Assembly: GCF_000971195.1 (NCBI RefSeq)
Contig: NZ_BBLZ01000006.1
Coordinates: 1-64,000, forward strand
Reading direction: 5' to 3'
DNA from: Demequina soli
GTDB lineage: Bacteria > Actinomycetota > Actinomycetes > Actinomycetales > Demequinaceae
DNA: 64,000 nt
Shown here: in pieces, positions 17,314-25,474 of the stretch
Layout: the number at the start of each line of letters is the position of its first letter
Position numbering within the stretch: the stretch's first letter is position 1
Made by a program: the position numbers and the translations under genes
Notes under the pieces: generated by a model
The model's input: the letters and a program-made list of their open reading frames with translations, nothing else
Told to the model about the DNA's origin: nothing
The model's database searches: none

Positions 17314-17877
17314 ATGACCGAGCCGTACGACCCCCCGGCCGGGCGCCGCCGCTCGCGGCGCGCGTCCGCCGGGGAGGACGCCCCGCCGCCTCCCGTCACC
17401 GATCCGGAGAAGGCGCGCGAGATCGCGCTGGGGATCCTCACGCGCGCCTCGCGCTCGGCGAGCCAGCTCCGGGACGCCCTCGTCGCCAAGCGCGTCGAGC
17501 CGGGTCTCGCAGGGGAGATCGTCGCGCGCTACGAGGAGGTCGGGCTCGTCGACGACGCCGCGCTCGCCGCGACCATCGTCCGCACGCGCCACTCCGAGCG
17601 CGGCCAGTCCCGCCGCGCGATCCGTCAGGAGCTCGCGCGCAAGGGCTTCGACGAGGACGCCATCGGTGCCGCGCTCGGCCAGATCGACGACGACGAGGAG
17701 CGCGAGCGGGCGGCCGCGCTCGCGCGCCGGCGCTGGGATCAGCTCGCCGCGCACCCCGAGGACGTGCGCACCAGGCGCGTCGTCGCGATGCTCGGGCGCA
17801 AGGGATACGCCCCGTCGGTCGCATTCGCACTCGTGAAAGACTTGCGACGTGCCGATGAGGAGGATGGCGGGTACTGA
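17314..17877 (+). CDS. recX: Regulatory protein RecX
   Basis: 187 residues. Binds RecA filaments and limits recombination. After a disordered Arg/Pro-rich head (about 1-30), it shows the three-helix RecX repeats: Ala-Leu-Gly-Ile-Leu-Thr-Arg-Ala-Ser-Arg-Ser-Ala-Ser-Gln-Leu, the Glu-Glu-Val-Gly-Leu-Val-Asp-Asp segment, and Ser-Arg-Arg-Ala-Ile-Arg-Gln-Glu-Leu-Ala-Arg-Lys-Gly. Co-transcribed with recA (3-base gap), as is usual, so SOS-induced together. Confidence 0.93.
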   Translation: MTEPYDPPAGRRRSRRASAGEDAPPPPVTDPEKAREIALGILTRASRSASQLRDALVAKRVEPGLAGEIVARYEEVGLVDDAALAATIVRTRHSERGQSRRAIRQELARKGFDEDAIGAALGQIDDDEERERAAALARRRWDQLAAHPEDVRTRRVVAMLGRKGYAPSVAFALVKDLRRADEEDGGY

Positions 17878-17907
17878 CATGCCCGGGCGAAGGAGGAGCA
17901 TCAGCAG

Positions 17908-19368
17908 ATGACCCAGTCAGTGATCGTGCTGCTGCTCCTCGGCGCGAGCCTCGTCGCGCTCCTGCTCGTCGCCTTCGCGCGGCGCGAGGCGCGCGCCGAG
18001 CGCGAGGCCGCCCGCGCCGAGGCCTCGATGCTGCGCGAGGACGCCCAGGCGCGCATGGCCGAGGCCAAGCGCCGCGAGGAGCACAGCCTCCAGCGCGAGA
18101 AGGAGGTCGCGAGCGACCATCGGCATGCGCAGCAGTACGCGCGCGCGCTCGAGGAGCGCGCCGCGGTGGTCGCGCGCGACGAGAAGCGGCTCGTCGTCGA
18201 GCGCGCGCGCATCGAGGAGGACCGCACCGCGGCGCTGGCCGCCGCCGCCCGCACCACGCCCGAGGAGGCGCGTGCCGCGCTGACCGCTCAGCTGATCGAC
18301 AAGGCGCGCGCCGACTCCGAGGGCGCGCTGCGAGTGATCGAGAAGCGCACCCGAGCGACCGCGGAGGACCGTGCGCGGGAGATCCTCGTCGAGGTGATGC
18401 AGCGCCAGGCGTCGCCCTCCTCGGCCGAGCACGCGACCTCCTGGATCGACCTGCCCAGCGAGGAGATGAAGGGCCGCATCATCGGCCGCGAGGGCCGCAA
18501 CATCCGTGCCTTCGAGTCACTCACGGGCGTCAACGTCATCGTCGAGGAGGGCGTCAACGCGGTCCAGCTGTCCAGCTTCGACACCGAGCGGCGCGAGATC
18601 GCCGAGGTGACGCTCGCGGCCCTCGTCGAGGACGGCAGGATCCAGCCGCAGCGCGTCGAGGCCGCCTACGCCAGGGCCGTCGCCGGCGCGTTCCAGCGTC
18701 ACCGCGCCGCGGGGCTCGACGCCCTGTCGGCGGCGGGCGTGTCGGGCGTGCCCACCGAGATCGTCGACGTGCTCGGACGCCTGCGCCTGCGCACCTCGTA
18801 CGGCCAGAACGTCCTCGCCCACCTCGTCGAGACCTCGCAGATCGCGGCCGACATCGCGACCCTCATCGGCGCCGACGTCGAGATCGCGCGCCGCGGCGCG
18901 CTGCTGCACGACCTGGGCAAGGCCTTCACGCACGAGCAGCAGGGCACGCACGCCGCGCTCGGTGCGCGCTTCGCCGCCGAGCACGGCGAGGAGCCACGGG
19001 TGGTCAACGCGATCGCGGCGCACCACGACGAGGTCGCGCCCGACTCCCTCGAGGCGGTCATCGTCCAGATCGCCGACGCCGTGTCCGCGTCGCGCCCGGG
19101 CGCCCGCCGGGAGGACCTCGACGCGTACGTCAACCGCATGGCGAACCTCGAGCGGATCGTGCTCGAGCACCACGGCGTCACGCGCGCCCTCGCGATGGCC
19201 GCGGGCCGCGAGGTGAGGGTGATCGTCGAGCCGGACGAGGTCGACGACGCGGGGACCCAGGCGCTGGCGCGTACAATTGCCGAGCACATCAGCAAGGACT
19301 TCACCTTCCCCGGAGAGATCAAGGTGACCGTGATCCGCGAGCTTCGCGCGGACGCCGTCGCAGGTTAG
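17908..19368 (+). CDS. rny: Ribonuclease Y
   Basis: 486 residues. Membrane-anchored endoribonuclease starting mRNA decay. An N-terminal membrane helix (about 4-24), a long charged coiled coil (about 25-150), a KH domain with Gly-Arg-Ile-Ile-Gly-Arg-Glu-Gly-Arg-Asn-Ile-Arg (about 191-202), and an HD domain with Leu-Leu-His-Asp-Leu-Gly-Lys-Ala carrying the catalytic His-Asp. Slightly shorter than the roughly 520 residues of Bacillus RNase Y, mainly in the coiled coil. Lies 30 bases after recX. Near its 3' end the rare codons ACA ATT create a TACAAT hexamer (19272-19277), which could be a -10 element for miaB. Confidence 0.94.
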   Translation: MTQSVIVLLLLGASLVALLLVAFARREARAEREAARAEASMLREDAQARMAEAKRREEHSLQREKEVASDHRHAQQYARALEERAAVVARDEKRLVVERARIEEDRTAALAAAARTTPEEARAALTAQLIDKARADSEGALRVIEKRTRATAEDRAREILVEVMQRQASPSSAEHATSWIDLPSEEMKGRIIGREGRNIRAFESLTGVNVIVEEGVNAVQLSSFDTERREIAEVTLAALVEDGRIQPQRVEAAYARAVAGAFQRHRAAGLDALSAAGVSGVPTEIVDVLGRLRLRTSYGQNVLAHLVETSQIAADIATLIGADVEIARRGALLHDLGKAFTHEQQGTHAALGARFAAEHGEEPRVVNAIAAHHDEVAPDSLEAVIVQIADAVSASRPGARREDLDAYVNRMANLERIVLEHHGVTRALAMAAGREVRVIVEPDEVDDAGTQALARTIAEHISKDFTFPGEIKVTVIRELRADAVAG

Positions 19369-19371
19369 GCA

Positions 19372-20880
19372 ATGACCCAGACTTCCCTCGCCCCCACGTA
19401 CCTCGTCAGGACGCTCGGGTGCCAGATGAACGTGCACGACTCCGAGCACATGGCCGGCCTCCTCGAGGGAGCCGGCTACACCGCCGCACCCGCGGGCGCC
19501 GACGTCGCCGACGTGGTCGTCATCAACACGTGCGCCGTCCGCGAGAACGCCGCGACGCGCCTGTACGGCAACCTCGGCCAGCTCGCGTCCGTCAAGGCCG
19601 AGCGCCCCGGCATGCAGATCGCGGTAGGCGGCTGCCTGGCCCAGAAGGACCGCGGCGAGATCGTCAGCCGCGCGCCGTGGGTCGACGTCGTGTTCGGCAC
19701 CCACAACATCGACGTGCTGCCCGTGCTGCTCGAGCGCGCGCGCCACAACGCCGCCGCGCAGGTCGAGATCGAGGAGTCGCTCAAGGTCTTCCCGTCGACG
19801 CTCCCGTCGCGTTGCGACGCGATCGCGTCCGGCTGGGTGTCGATCTCGGTCGGCTGCAACAACACCTGCACGTTCTGCATCGTGCCGTCGCTGCGCGGCA
19901 AGGAGCGCGACCGCCGCCCGGGCGAGATCCTCGCCGAGGTCGAGGCGCTCGTGTCCCAGGGCGCCGTCGAGGTCACGCTGCTGGGCCAGAACGTCAACTC
20001 CTACGGCGTCGAGTTCGGCGACCGCGGCGCGTTCGCGAAGCTGCTGCGCGCGTGCGGCGAGATCGACGGCCTCGAGCGCGTGCGCTTCACCTCGCCCCAC
20101 CCGGCCGCGTTCACCGACGACGTCATCGAGGCGATGGCCGAGACCCCGAACGTCATGCCGAGCCTCCACATGCCCCTGCAGTCGGGCTCCGACAGGGTGC
20201 TGCGCGCGATGCGCCGCTCGTACCGCTCGGAGCGCTACCTCGGCATCATCGAGCGCGTCCGCGCGGCCATGCCGGACGCCGCGATCACCACCGACATCAT
20301 CGTGGGCTTCCCCGGCGAGACCGAGGAGGACTTCCAGGAGACGATGCGCGTGGTGGAGGCCTCGCGCTTCACCTCGGCGTTCACGTTCCAGTACTCGCCG
20401 CGCCCCGGCACGCCCGCCTACGAGCTCGAGCCGCTGCCCAAGGCCGTCGTGCAGGAGCGCTTCGAGCGCCTCATCGCGCTGCAGGAGCGCATCACGCTCG
20501 AGGACTCGCAGCGCTTCGTGGGCCGCGAGCTCGAGCTCATGGTCCTCGACGGCGGCGGCCGCAAGGACGGCGACTCCGCCCGCATGAGCGGCCGCGAGCC
20601 GGGCAACCGCCTCGTCCACTTCGCGGTGCCCGAGGGCGCCGACGTGCCGCGCCCCGGCGACATGGTCACCGTCCGCGTCACGCACGGCGCGCCGCACCAC
20701 CTCCTCGCCGACTCCGGCCTCGACGGCGGACCGTACGCCGTGCGCCGCACGCGCGCCGGCGACGCGTGGGACGCGGCCCAGGGCGACGACCACGACCACG
20801 GCGGGGACTCGTGCGGGACCGGCGGCGGCGCACCCGCGGGCCCCGTGGGCCTCGGCATGCCGGCCCTGCGCCGGGCCTGA
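19372..20880 (+). CDS. miaB: tRNA-2-methylthio-N6-dimethylallyladenosine synthase
   Basis: 502 residues. Radical-SAM methylthiotransferase that adds the methylthio group to i6A37, the base made by MiaA encoded next. An N-terminal UPF0004 domain with three cysteines (Cys17, one in Asn-Thr-Cys-Ala-Val-Arg-Glu-Asn, one in Gly-Gly-Cys-Leu-Ala-Gln) binds the auxiliary cluster. The radical-SAM motif Cys-Asn-Asn-Thr-Cys-Thr-Phe-Cys is at 163-170. A TRAM domain follows (about 378-450), then an extra C-terminal tail with Asp-His-Asp-His and Gly-rich sequence that is not conserved. Starts 3 bases after rny. Confidence 0.96.
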   Translation: MTQTSLAPTYLVRTLGCQMNVHDSEHMAGLLEGAGYTAAPAGADVADVVVINTCAVRENAATRLYGNLGQLASVKAERPGMQIAVGGCLAQKDRGEIVSRAPWVDVVFGTHNIDVLPVLLERARHNAAAQVEIEESLKVFPSTLPSRCDAIASGWVSISVGCNNTCTFCIVPSLRGKERDRRPGEILAEVEALVSQGAVEVTLLGQNVNSYGVEFGDRGAFAKLLRACGEIDGLERVRFTSPHPAAFTDDVIEAMAETPNVMPSLHMPLQSGSDRVLRAMRRSYRSERYLGIIERVRAAMPDAAITTDIIVGFPGETEEDFQETMRVVEASRFTSAFTFQYSPRPGTPAYELEPLPKAVVQERFERLIALQERITLEDSQRFVGRELELMVLDGGGRKDGDSARMSGREPGNRLVHFAVPEGADVPRPGDMVTVRVTHGAPHHLLADSGLDGGPYAVRRTRAGDAWDAAQGDDHDHGGDSCGTGGGAPAGPVGLGMPALRRA

Positions 20881-20881
20881 G

Positions 20882-21823
20882 GTGCCGGTGGACGATGCGC
20901 CGGTGATCGTCGCGGTCGTCGGCGCCACCGCGACGGGCAAGTCCGCGCTCTCGCTCGGCCTGGCCGAGGCGCTCGACGGCGAGGTCGTCAACGCGGACTC
21001 CATGCAGTTCTACCGCGGCATGGACATCGGGACCGCGAAGCTGCCCGTCGGGGAGCGGCGCGGCATCCCGCACCACCAGATGGACATGCTCGACGTCCAC
21101 GAGGACGCGTCCGTCGCGCGCTTCCAGGAGGAGGCGCGCGCCGACATCGCCGCGATCCACGCGCGCGGGCGCCGCGCGATCGTCGTCGGAGGCTCGGGCC
21201 TGTACCTGCGCGCGCTCCTGGACCGCTTCGAGTTCCCCGGCACCGACCCCGAGCTGCGCGCCTCGCTGGAGGCCCGTGCCGAGGCGGAGGGGCCCGGCGT
21301 GCTGCACCGCGAGCTCGCCGCGCTCGACCCCGAGACGGCCGCGAAGATCCCGCCGCAGAACGTCAAGCGCCTCGTGCGGGCGCTCGAGATCATCGCGCTC
21401 ACCGGGTCGACCCAGAGCAGCCTGCCGCGCCACGAGTACCACGCGCCCGCGCTGACCATCGCGCTCGACCTGCCCTACGCGCTCCTCGACCCGCGCATCG
21501 ACGCCCGCGTGGACGCGATGTGGGCCGAGGGGCTCGTGGACGAGGTCCGCGCCCTCGAGGCGCGCGGCCTGCGCGACGGGGTGACCGCCCGCCGCGCCGT
21601 CGGCTACGCCGAGACGCTGCGCCACCTCGACGGCGAGCTCGCCGCTGACGCGACGCGCGACCTCATCAAGCAGCACACCCGCCGTCTCGCGCGCAAGCAG
21701 GCCCAGTGGTTCCGTCCCGACCCGCGCGTGCGCTGGATCGGCGCGCCCCGTGACCACGGCGACGTCACGCGGGCCGCGGCCGACGCATCGTCCCTGGTCG
21801 CCGAGGTCGAGGCCCGCTCCTGA
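20882..21823 (+). CDS. miaA: tRNA dimethylallyltransferase
   Basis: 313 residues. Transfers a dimethylallyl group to A37 of tRNAs reading UNN codons, giving the substrate of MiaB. P-loop Gly-Ala-Thr-Ala-Thr-Gly-Lys-Ser is at 14-21; Asn-Ala-Asp-Ser-Met-Gln-Phe-Tyr and Val-Gly-Gly-Ser-Gly-Leu-Tyr are the family motifs. GTG start one base after the miaB stop. Two copies of the 10-mer lie in the gene, at the very start (20890-20899, Asp-Asp-Ala) and near the end (21784-21793, Ala-Ser-Ser), both in poorly conserved segments. Confidence 0.95.
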   Translation: MPVDDAPVIVAVVGATATGKSALSLGLAEALDGEVVNADSMQFYRGMDIGTAKLPVGERRGIPHHQMDMLDVHEDASVARFQEEARADIAAIHARGRRAIVVGGSGLYLRALLDRFEFPGTDPELRASLEARAEAEGPGVLHRELAALDPETAAKIPPQNVKRLVRALEIIALTGSTQSSLPRHEYHAPALTIALDLPYALLDPRIDARVDAMWAEGLVDEVRALEARGLRDGVTARRAVGYAETLRHLDGELAADATRDLIKQHTRRLARKQAQWFRPDPRVRWIGAPRDHGDVTRAAADASSLVAEVEARS

Positions 21824-21836
21824 CTACGCTGGGCCC

Positions 21837-22670
21837 ATGAGATTCACCAAGGGCCACGGCACGGAGAACGACTTCGTGCTGCTGTTCGACCCCGCCGGCG
21901 ACACCGACCTCACTCCCGAGCTCGTGCGGTTCCTCGCGGATCGGCGCGCGGGCATCGGCGGCGACGGCGTCATCCGCGCCGTGCGCGACGGCGACGCGTG
22001 GTTCATGGACTACTGGAACTCGGACGGCACCACCTCGGAGATGTGCGGCAACGGCGCGCGCGTCTTCGGCGCGTTCCTCGAGGCCGAGGCGGGGGAGGAC
22101 CTGTCGGGCGGCCTCGAGTTCGTCACCCGTGGCGGCCCGCGGACCGTGACCTCCCTGGCGGGCGGTCGCTACGCGATCGGGATGGGCGAGTACCGCATCG
22201 GCGACGCGACGGACGGCTTCGACTCCGAGGTCGCCGCGACGGGGCTCGAGGGGATCCGGCCGGCGCTCAGCGTCGACATGGGCAACCCCCACCACGTCGT
22301 CGCGCTCGAGAGCCTCGAGGAGCTCGCCGGCCTGGACCTCGCGGCGGCGCCGCGCGTGCACCCCGTCCCGCCGCACGGGACCAACGTCGAGTTCGCGGTC
22401 GCCCTGGGCCACGCCGAGGTCGGCGGCGAGGTGCGCGGCCGCGTGCGCATGCGCGTCCACGAGCGCGGCTCGGGCGAGACCCGCTCGTGCGGCACGGGCG
22501 CGTGCGCCGTCGCGCTGGCGATGCGGGCGTGGGCCGGCGCGGGCGCGCCCGACGTCTGGGACGTCGAGGTGCCCGGCGGGCTCGTGACGGTGCGGATCGA
22601 GGGCGGGTCCACCGTGCTCGAGGGGCCGGCGGTGCTCGTCGCGACCGGCGACGTCGAGGCGCCCGCCTGA
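21837..22670 (+). CDS. dapF: Diaminopimelate epimerase
   Basis: 277 residues. Converts LL- to meso-diaminopimelate by a two-cysteine proton transfer. The two catalytic cysteines are Cys70 in Met-Cys-Gly-Asn-Gly-Ala-Arg and Cys218 in Ser-Cys-Gly-Thr-Gly-Ala. His-Gly-Thr-Glu-Asn-Asp-Phe opens the protein and Gly-Ile-Gly-Gly-Asp-Gly follows, both typical. Needed for lysine synthesis and, if the wall contains it, for meso-diaminopimelate. Confidence 0.95.
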   Translation: MRFTKGHGTENDFVLLFDPAGDTDLTPELVRFLADRRAGIGGDGVIRAVRDGDAWFMDYWNSDGTTSEMCGNGARVFGAFLEAEAGEDLSGGLEFVTRGGPRTVTSLAGGRYAIGMGEYRIGDATDGFDSEVAATGLEGIRPALSVDMGNPHHVVALESLEELAGLDLAAAPRVHPVPPHGTNVEFAVALGHAEVGGEVRGRVRMRVHERGSGETRSCGTGACAVALAMRAWAGAGAPDVWDVEVPGGLVTVRIEGGSTVLEGPAVLVATGDVEAPA

Positions 22671-22672
22671 CG

Positions 22673-23278
22673 ATGCACCCGGTCGAGCCCGGCGACGACG
22701 GCGTCCCCCGCATCCATCCCGAGGACGGCGCCGACCTGCGCGCGTGGCTCGCCGAGCACGGCGCGCGGGAGACCGGCGTGTGGGTGGTGCGCTGGCGCGC
22801 CGCGCACGGCCACGTCCCGATGGACTACGACGCGCTCGTGCGCGCGCTGCTGTGCCACGGCTGGGTCGACTCCAAGGGCAGGGCGCTCGACGCCGAGCGG
22901 ACCATGCACTACTGCGCGCCGCGCCGGCCCGGGTCGGGCTGGGCGCGGCCCAACAAGGTCCGCGTCGCCGAGCTGGAGGAGGCCGGCCTCATGACGGAGG
23001 CCGGGCGCGCGGTGATCGACCGCGCGAGGGCCGACGGCTCCTGGTCGCTGCTCGACGAGGTCGAGGACGCGACCGAGCCGCCGGACCTGGTCGCCGCGCT
23101 CGACGGGCTCGCGGGCGCGCGCGAGCGGTGGGACGCGTTCCCGCCCTCGGCGCGCAAGGCGATCCTGCAGTGGATCGTGCAGGCCAAGCGGCCGGAGACG
23201 CGCGCGCGGCGGGTGGCCGAGACGGCCGAGAAGGCCGCGCGCGGCGAGCGCGCCAACCAGTGGCGGCCGCGCGCCTGA
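22673..23278 (+). CDS. YdeI/OmpD-associated family protein
   Basis: 201 residues, soluble. The N-terminal part (Asp-Leu-Arg-Ala-Trp-Leu, Gly-Val-Trp-Val-Val, Ala-Leu-Cys-His-Gly-Trp-Val-Asp-Ser-Lys) and the C-terminal Lys-Ala-Ile-Leu-Gln-Trp-Ile segment followed by Lys-Arg-Pro-Glu-Thr-Arg-Ala-Arg-Arg match the YdeI/OmpD-associated family, sometimes annotated as bacteriocin-protection proteins. The biochemical role is unknown. ATG 2 bases after the dapF stop, so co-transcribed with it. Confidence 0.8.
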   Translation: MHPVEPGDDGVPRIHPEDGADLRAWLAEHGARETGVWVVRWRAAHGHVPMDYDALVRALLCHGWVDSKGRALDAERTMHYCAPRRPGSGWARPNKVRVAELEEAGLMTEAGRAVIDRARADGSWSLLDEVEDATEPPDLVAALDGLAGARERWDAFPPSARKAILQWIVQAKRPETRARRVAETAEKAARGERANQWRPRA

Positions 23279-23285
23279 CGCGCGG

Positions 23286-23879
23286 CTACGCGGAGACGCG
23301 CAGGACCCGGAAGCCCTTCGAGCTGCCGATCTTCTCGACGGCGCCCCACCCCTGAGCGGCGATCCACGTCGCGAGCGAGTCGGCGCCCAGGTTCTTCTGC
23401 ACCACCAGGAACGCCTCGCCGCCCGGCGCGAGCCTGGGCAGCCACGTCGCGAGCAGCGCGTGGAGCGCGTCCTTGCCGATGCGGATGGGCGGGTTGGACC
23501 AGATCGTGTCGAACGTCGCGTCCGCCGGCACCTCGCCCGGCAGGCACGCGTCCACGGCGACCCCGAGCCGGGCCGCGTTGCGGCGCAGCAGGTCCAGCGC
23601 GCGCTCGTTGACGTCGACGGCGGTGACGGACGATGCGCCCCGGAGGGCCGCCTCGAGCGCGATGGGCCCCCACCCGGAGCCGATGTCGAGCAGCGCGCCG
23701 CGCGGCTCGGGCACCGCGCGCAGCAGCACCTGGGTGCCGAGGTCGACGTGGCCGGGGGAGAAGATGCCGGGCGCGGTCTCCACCTCGACGTCGCGCCCCG
23801 CGAGGGTCACGCGGATGGTGCGGCGCTCGTCCGCGGAGGCGGGCCGCGCGGTGAAGTAGTGGTCCTCGGTCACGCCCAC
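23286..23879 (-). CDS. Class I SAM-dependent methyltransferase, RsmC-like small domain
   Basis: 197 residues, GTG start. One Rossmann methyltransferase domain: motif I Leu-Leu-Asp-Ile-Gly-Ser-Gly-Trp-Gly-Pro-Ile, motif II Ala-Val-Asp-Val-Asn-Glu-Arg-Ala, and the catalytic Ser-Asn-Pro-Pro-Ile-Arg-Ile-Gly-Lys. The Asn-Pro-Pro and the Phe-Ser-Pro-Gly-His-Val-Asp-Leu-Gly-Thr entry motif are those of RsmC/RlmG-type guanine-N2 rRNA methyltransferases, here without the N-terminal pseudo-domain. Probable target rRNA; exact base unknown. Converges with the YdeI-family gene (7-base gap) and diverges from hflX. Contains one 10-mer copy (23628-23637, Ala-Ser-Ser). Confidence 0.85.
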   Translation of the reverse strand: MGVTEDHYFTARPASADERRTIRVTLAGRDVEVETAPGIFSPGHVDLGTQVLLRAVPEPRGALLDIGSGWGPIALEAALRGASSVTAVDVNERALDLLRRNAARLGVAVDACLPGEVPADATFDTIWSNPPIRIGKDALHALLATWLPRLAPGGEAFLVVQKNLGADSLATWIAAQGWGAVEKIGSSKGFRVLRVSA

Positions 23880-23914
23880 GAGCGTAGCGGGAGGGACGCG
23901 CGGGGGCCGCGTCG

Positions 23915-23924
23915 CGCATCGTCC
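23915..23924 (-). repeat. Intergenic copy of the 10-mer (complement CGCATCGTCC)
   Basis: Exact copy in the 92-base divergent gap between the methyltransferase and hflX. As at 4872 this is a gene-start region on both sides, so the copy is not at a transcript end. The adjacent CCCC and GGGG blocks could pair weakly. Confidence 0.75.
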
Positions 23925-23971
23925 CCAGGCCGCTCCGGGGCGGCGGGCCGGGGTGAGACAATGGACGCCGT

Positions 23972-25474
23972 ATGAGCGACTCAGCAGCAGACCACCAGGA
24001 CACGCCCGAGGACCGCCGCGCCGACGCGGTGATCGACCGGGTCCTCTCCCGCGCCGGCACGGCCGTCGCCGAGGGCGGTACCGCCGTCACCGACTACGAC
24101 GGCGACCAGTACGAGCGCGAGGAGCGCGCCGCGCTGCGCCGCGTCCAGAACCTCTCGACCGAGCTCGAGGACATCACCGAGGTCGAGTACCGCCGGCTGC
24201 GCCTCGAACGCGTGGTGCTCGTCGGCCAGTGGTCGCACGGCACGTCCGAGGACGCCGAGATCTCGCTGCGCGAGCTCGCCGCGCTCGCCGAGACCGCCGG
24301 CTCCGAGGTGCTCGACGGCGTGCTCCAGCGCCGCCCGCACCCCGACCCGGCCACCTACATCGGCAAGGGCAAGGCGCACGAGGTGCGCGACATCGTCGCA
24401 GCCGTCGGCGCCGACACCGTCATCGTCAACGACGACCTCGCGCCCAGCCAGCGCCGTGCCCTCGAGGACGTCGTCAAGGTCAAGGTCATCGACCGCACCG
24501 CGCTCATCCTCGACATCTTCGCGCAGCACGCGAAGTCCAAGGAGGGCAAGGCGCAGGTCGAGCTCGCGCAGCTCGAGTACCTGCTGCCCCGCCTGCGCGG
24601 CTGGGGCGAGTCGATGTCCCGTCAGGCGGGCGGCCAGGTCGGCGGCGCCGGCGCGGGCATGGGCTCGCGCGGACCCGGCGAGACCAAGATCGAGCTCGAC
24701 CGCCGCCGCATCCACACCCGCATGGCGCAGCTGCGCCGCGACATCAAGGCGATGGAGCCGGCCCGCAAGGTGCGCCGCGAGAAGCGCCTGGGGCTGCCCA
24801 ACGTCGCGATCGTCGGGTACACCAACGCCGGCAAGTCGTCGCTGCTGAACCGCGTCACCGGCGCGGGCGTGCTCGTCGAGAACGCGCTGTTCGCGACCCT
24901 CGACCCGACCGTGCGCCGCTCCGAGACGCCCGACGGCCGCGAGTTCACGGTCTCCGACACGGTCGGCTTCGTGCGCGACCTGCCGCACCAGCTCGTCGCC
25001 GCGTTCGCCTCGACGCTCGAGGAGGTCGCGCACGCCGACCTCATGCTCCACGTGGTCGACGCGTCCCACCCGGACCCCGAGAGCCAGATCCGCGCGGTGC
25101 GCGAGGTGCTCGCGGACGTGCCGGGGGCCGACCAGGTCAAGGAGGTGCTGGTCCTCAACAAGGCCGACATCGCCGACCCCGAGACGCTCATGCGCCTCCG
25201 CGGCCGCCGGGAGATCACGATCGAGGTGTCCGCGCTCACGGGCGAGGGCATCGAGGAGCTCATGGAGCTCATCGGGCGCGAGCTGCCGCGGCCCGAGGTG
25301 ACCGTGGACGTCGTCGTGCCGTACACGCGCGGCGACCTCGTGAGCGAGGTGCACCGCCACGGCGAGGTGCTCGCGCAGTCGCACGTCGCGGAGGGCACGC
25401 ACCTGACGGCGCTCGTGGATGCGGGCCTGGCCGCCCGCCTCGAGGAGGCCGGCGTCCCGTCGGCTTCGCTGTGA
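23972..25474 (+). CDS. hflX: Ribosome-associated GTPase HflX
   Basis: 500 residues. Splits stalled or hibernating ribosomes, especially under heat or antibiotic stress. A long N-terminal extension (about 1-70) precedes the HflX domain with Gly-Lys-Gly-Lys and the Gly-rich linker Gly-Gly-Gln-Val-Gly-Gly-Ala-Gly. G1 Gly-Tyr-Thr-Asn-Ala-Gly-Lys-Ser is at about 282-289, G3 Asp-Thr-Val-Gly-Phe, G4 Asn-Lys-Ala-Asp. The stop overlaps the next start by 4 bases (GTGA). Confidence 0.95.
   Translation: MSDSAADHQDTPEDRRADAVIDRVLSRAGTAVAEGGTAVTDYDGDQYEREERAALRRVQNLSTELEDITEVEYRRLRLERVVLVGQWSHGTSEDAEISLRELAALAETAGSEVLDGVLQRRPHPDPATYIGKGKAHEVRDIVAAVGADTVIVNDDLAPSQRRALEDVVKVKVIDRTALILDIFAQHAKSKEGKAQVELAQLEYLLPRLRGWGESMSRQAGGQVGGAGAGMGSRGPGETKIELDRRRIHTRMAQLRRDIKAMEPARKVRREKRLGLPNVAIVGYTNAGKSSLLNRVTGAGVLVENALFATLDPTVRRSETPDGREFTVSDTVGFVRDLPHQLVAAFASTLEEVAHADLMLHVVDASHPDPESQIRAVREVLADVPGADQVKEVLVLNKADIADPETLMRLRGRREITIEVSALTGEGIEELMELIGRELPRPEVTVDVVVPYTRGDLVSEVHRHGEVLAQSHVAEGTHLTALVDAGLAARLEEAGVPSASL

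Noticed and set aside
22669..22678. TGACGATGCA at the dapF end as a 10-mer copy
   Set aside because: Two mismatches and explained by the TGA stop and ATG start of adjacent genes.
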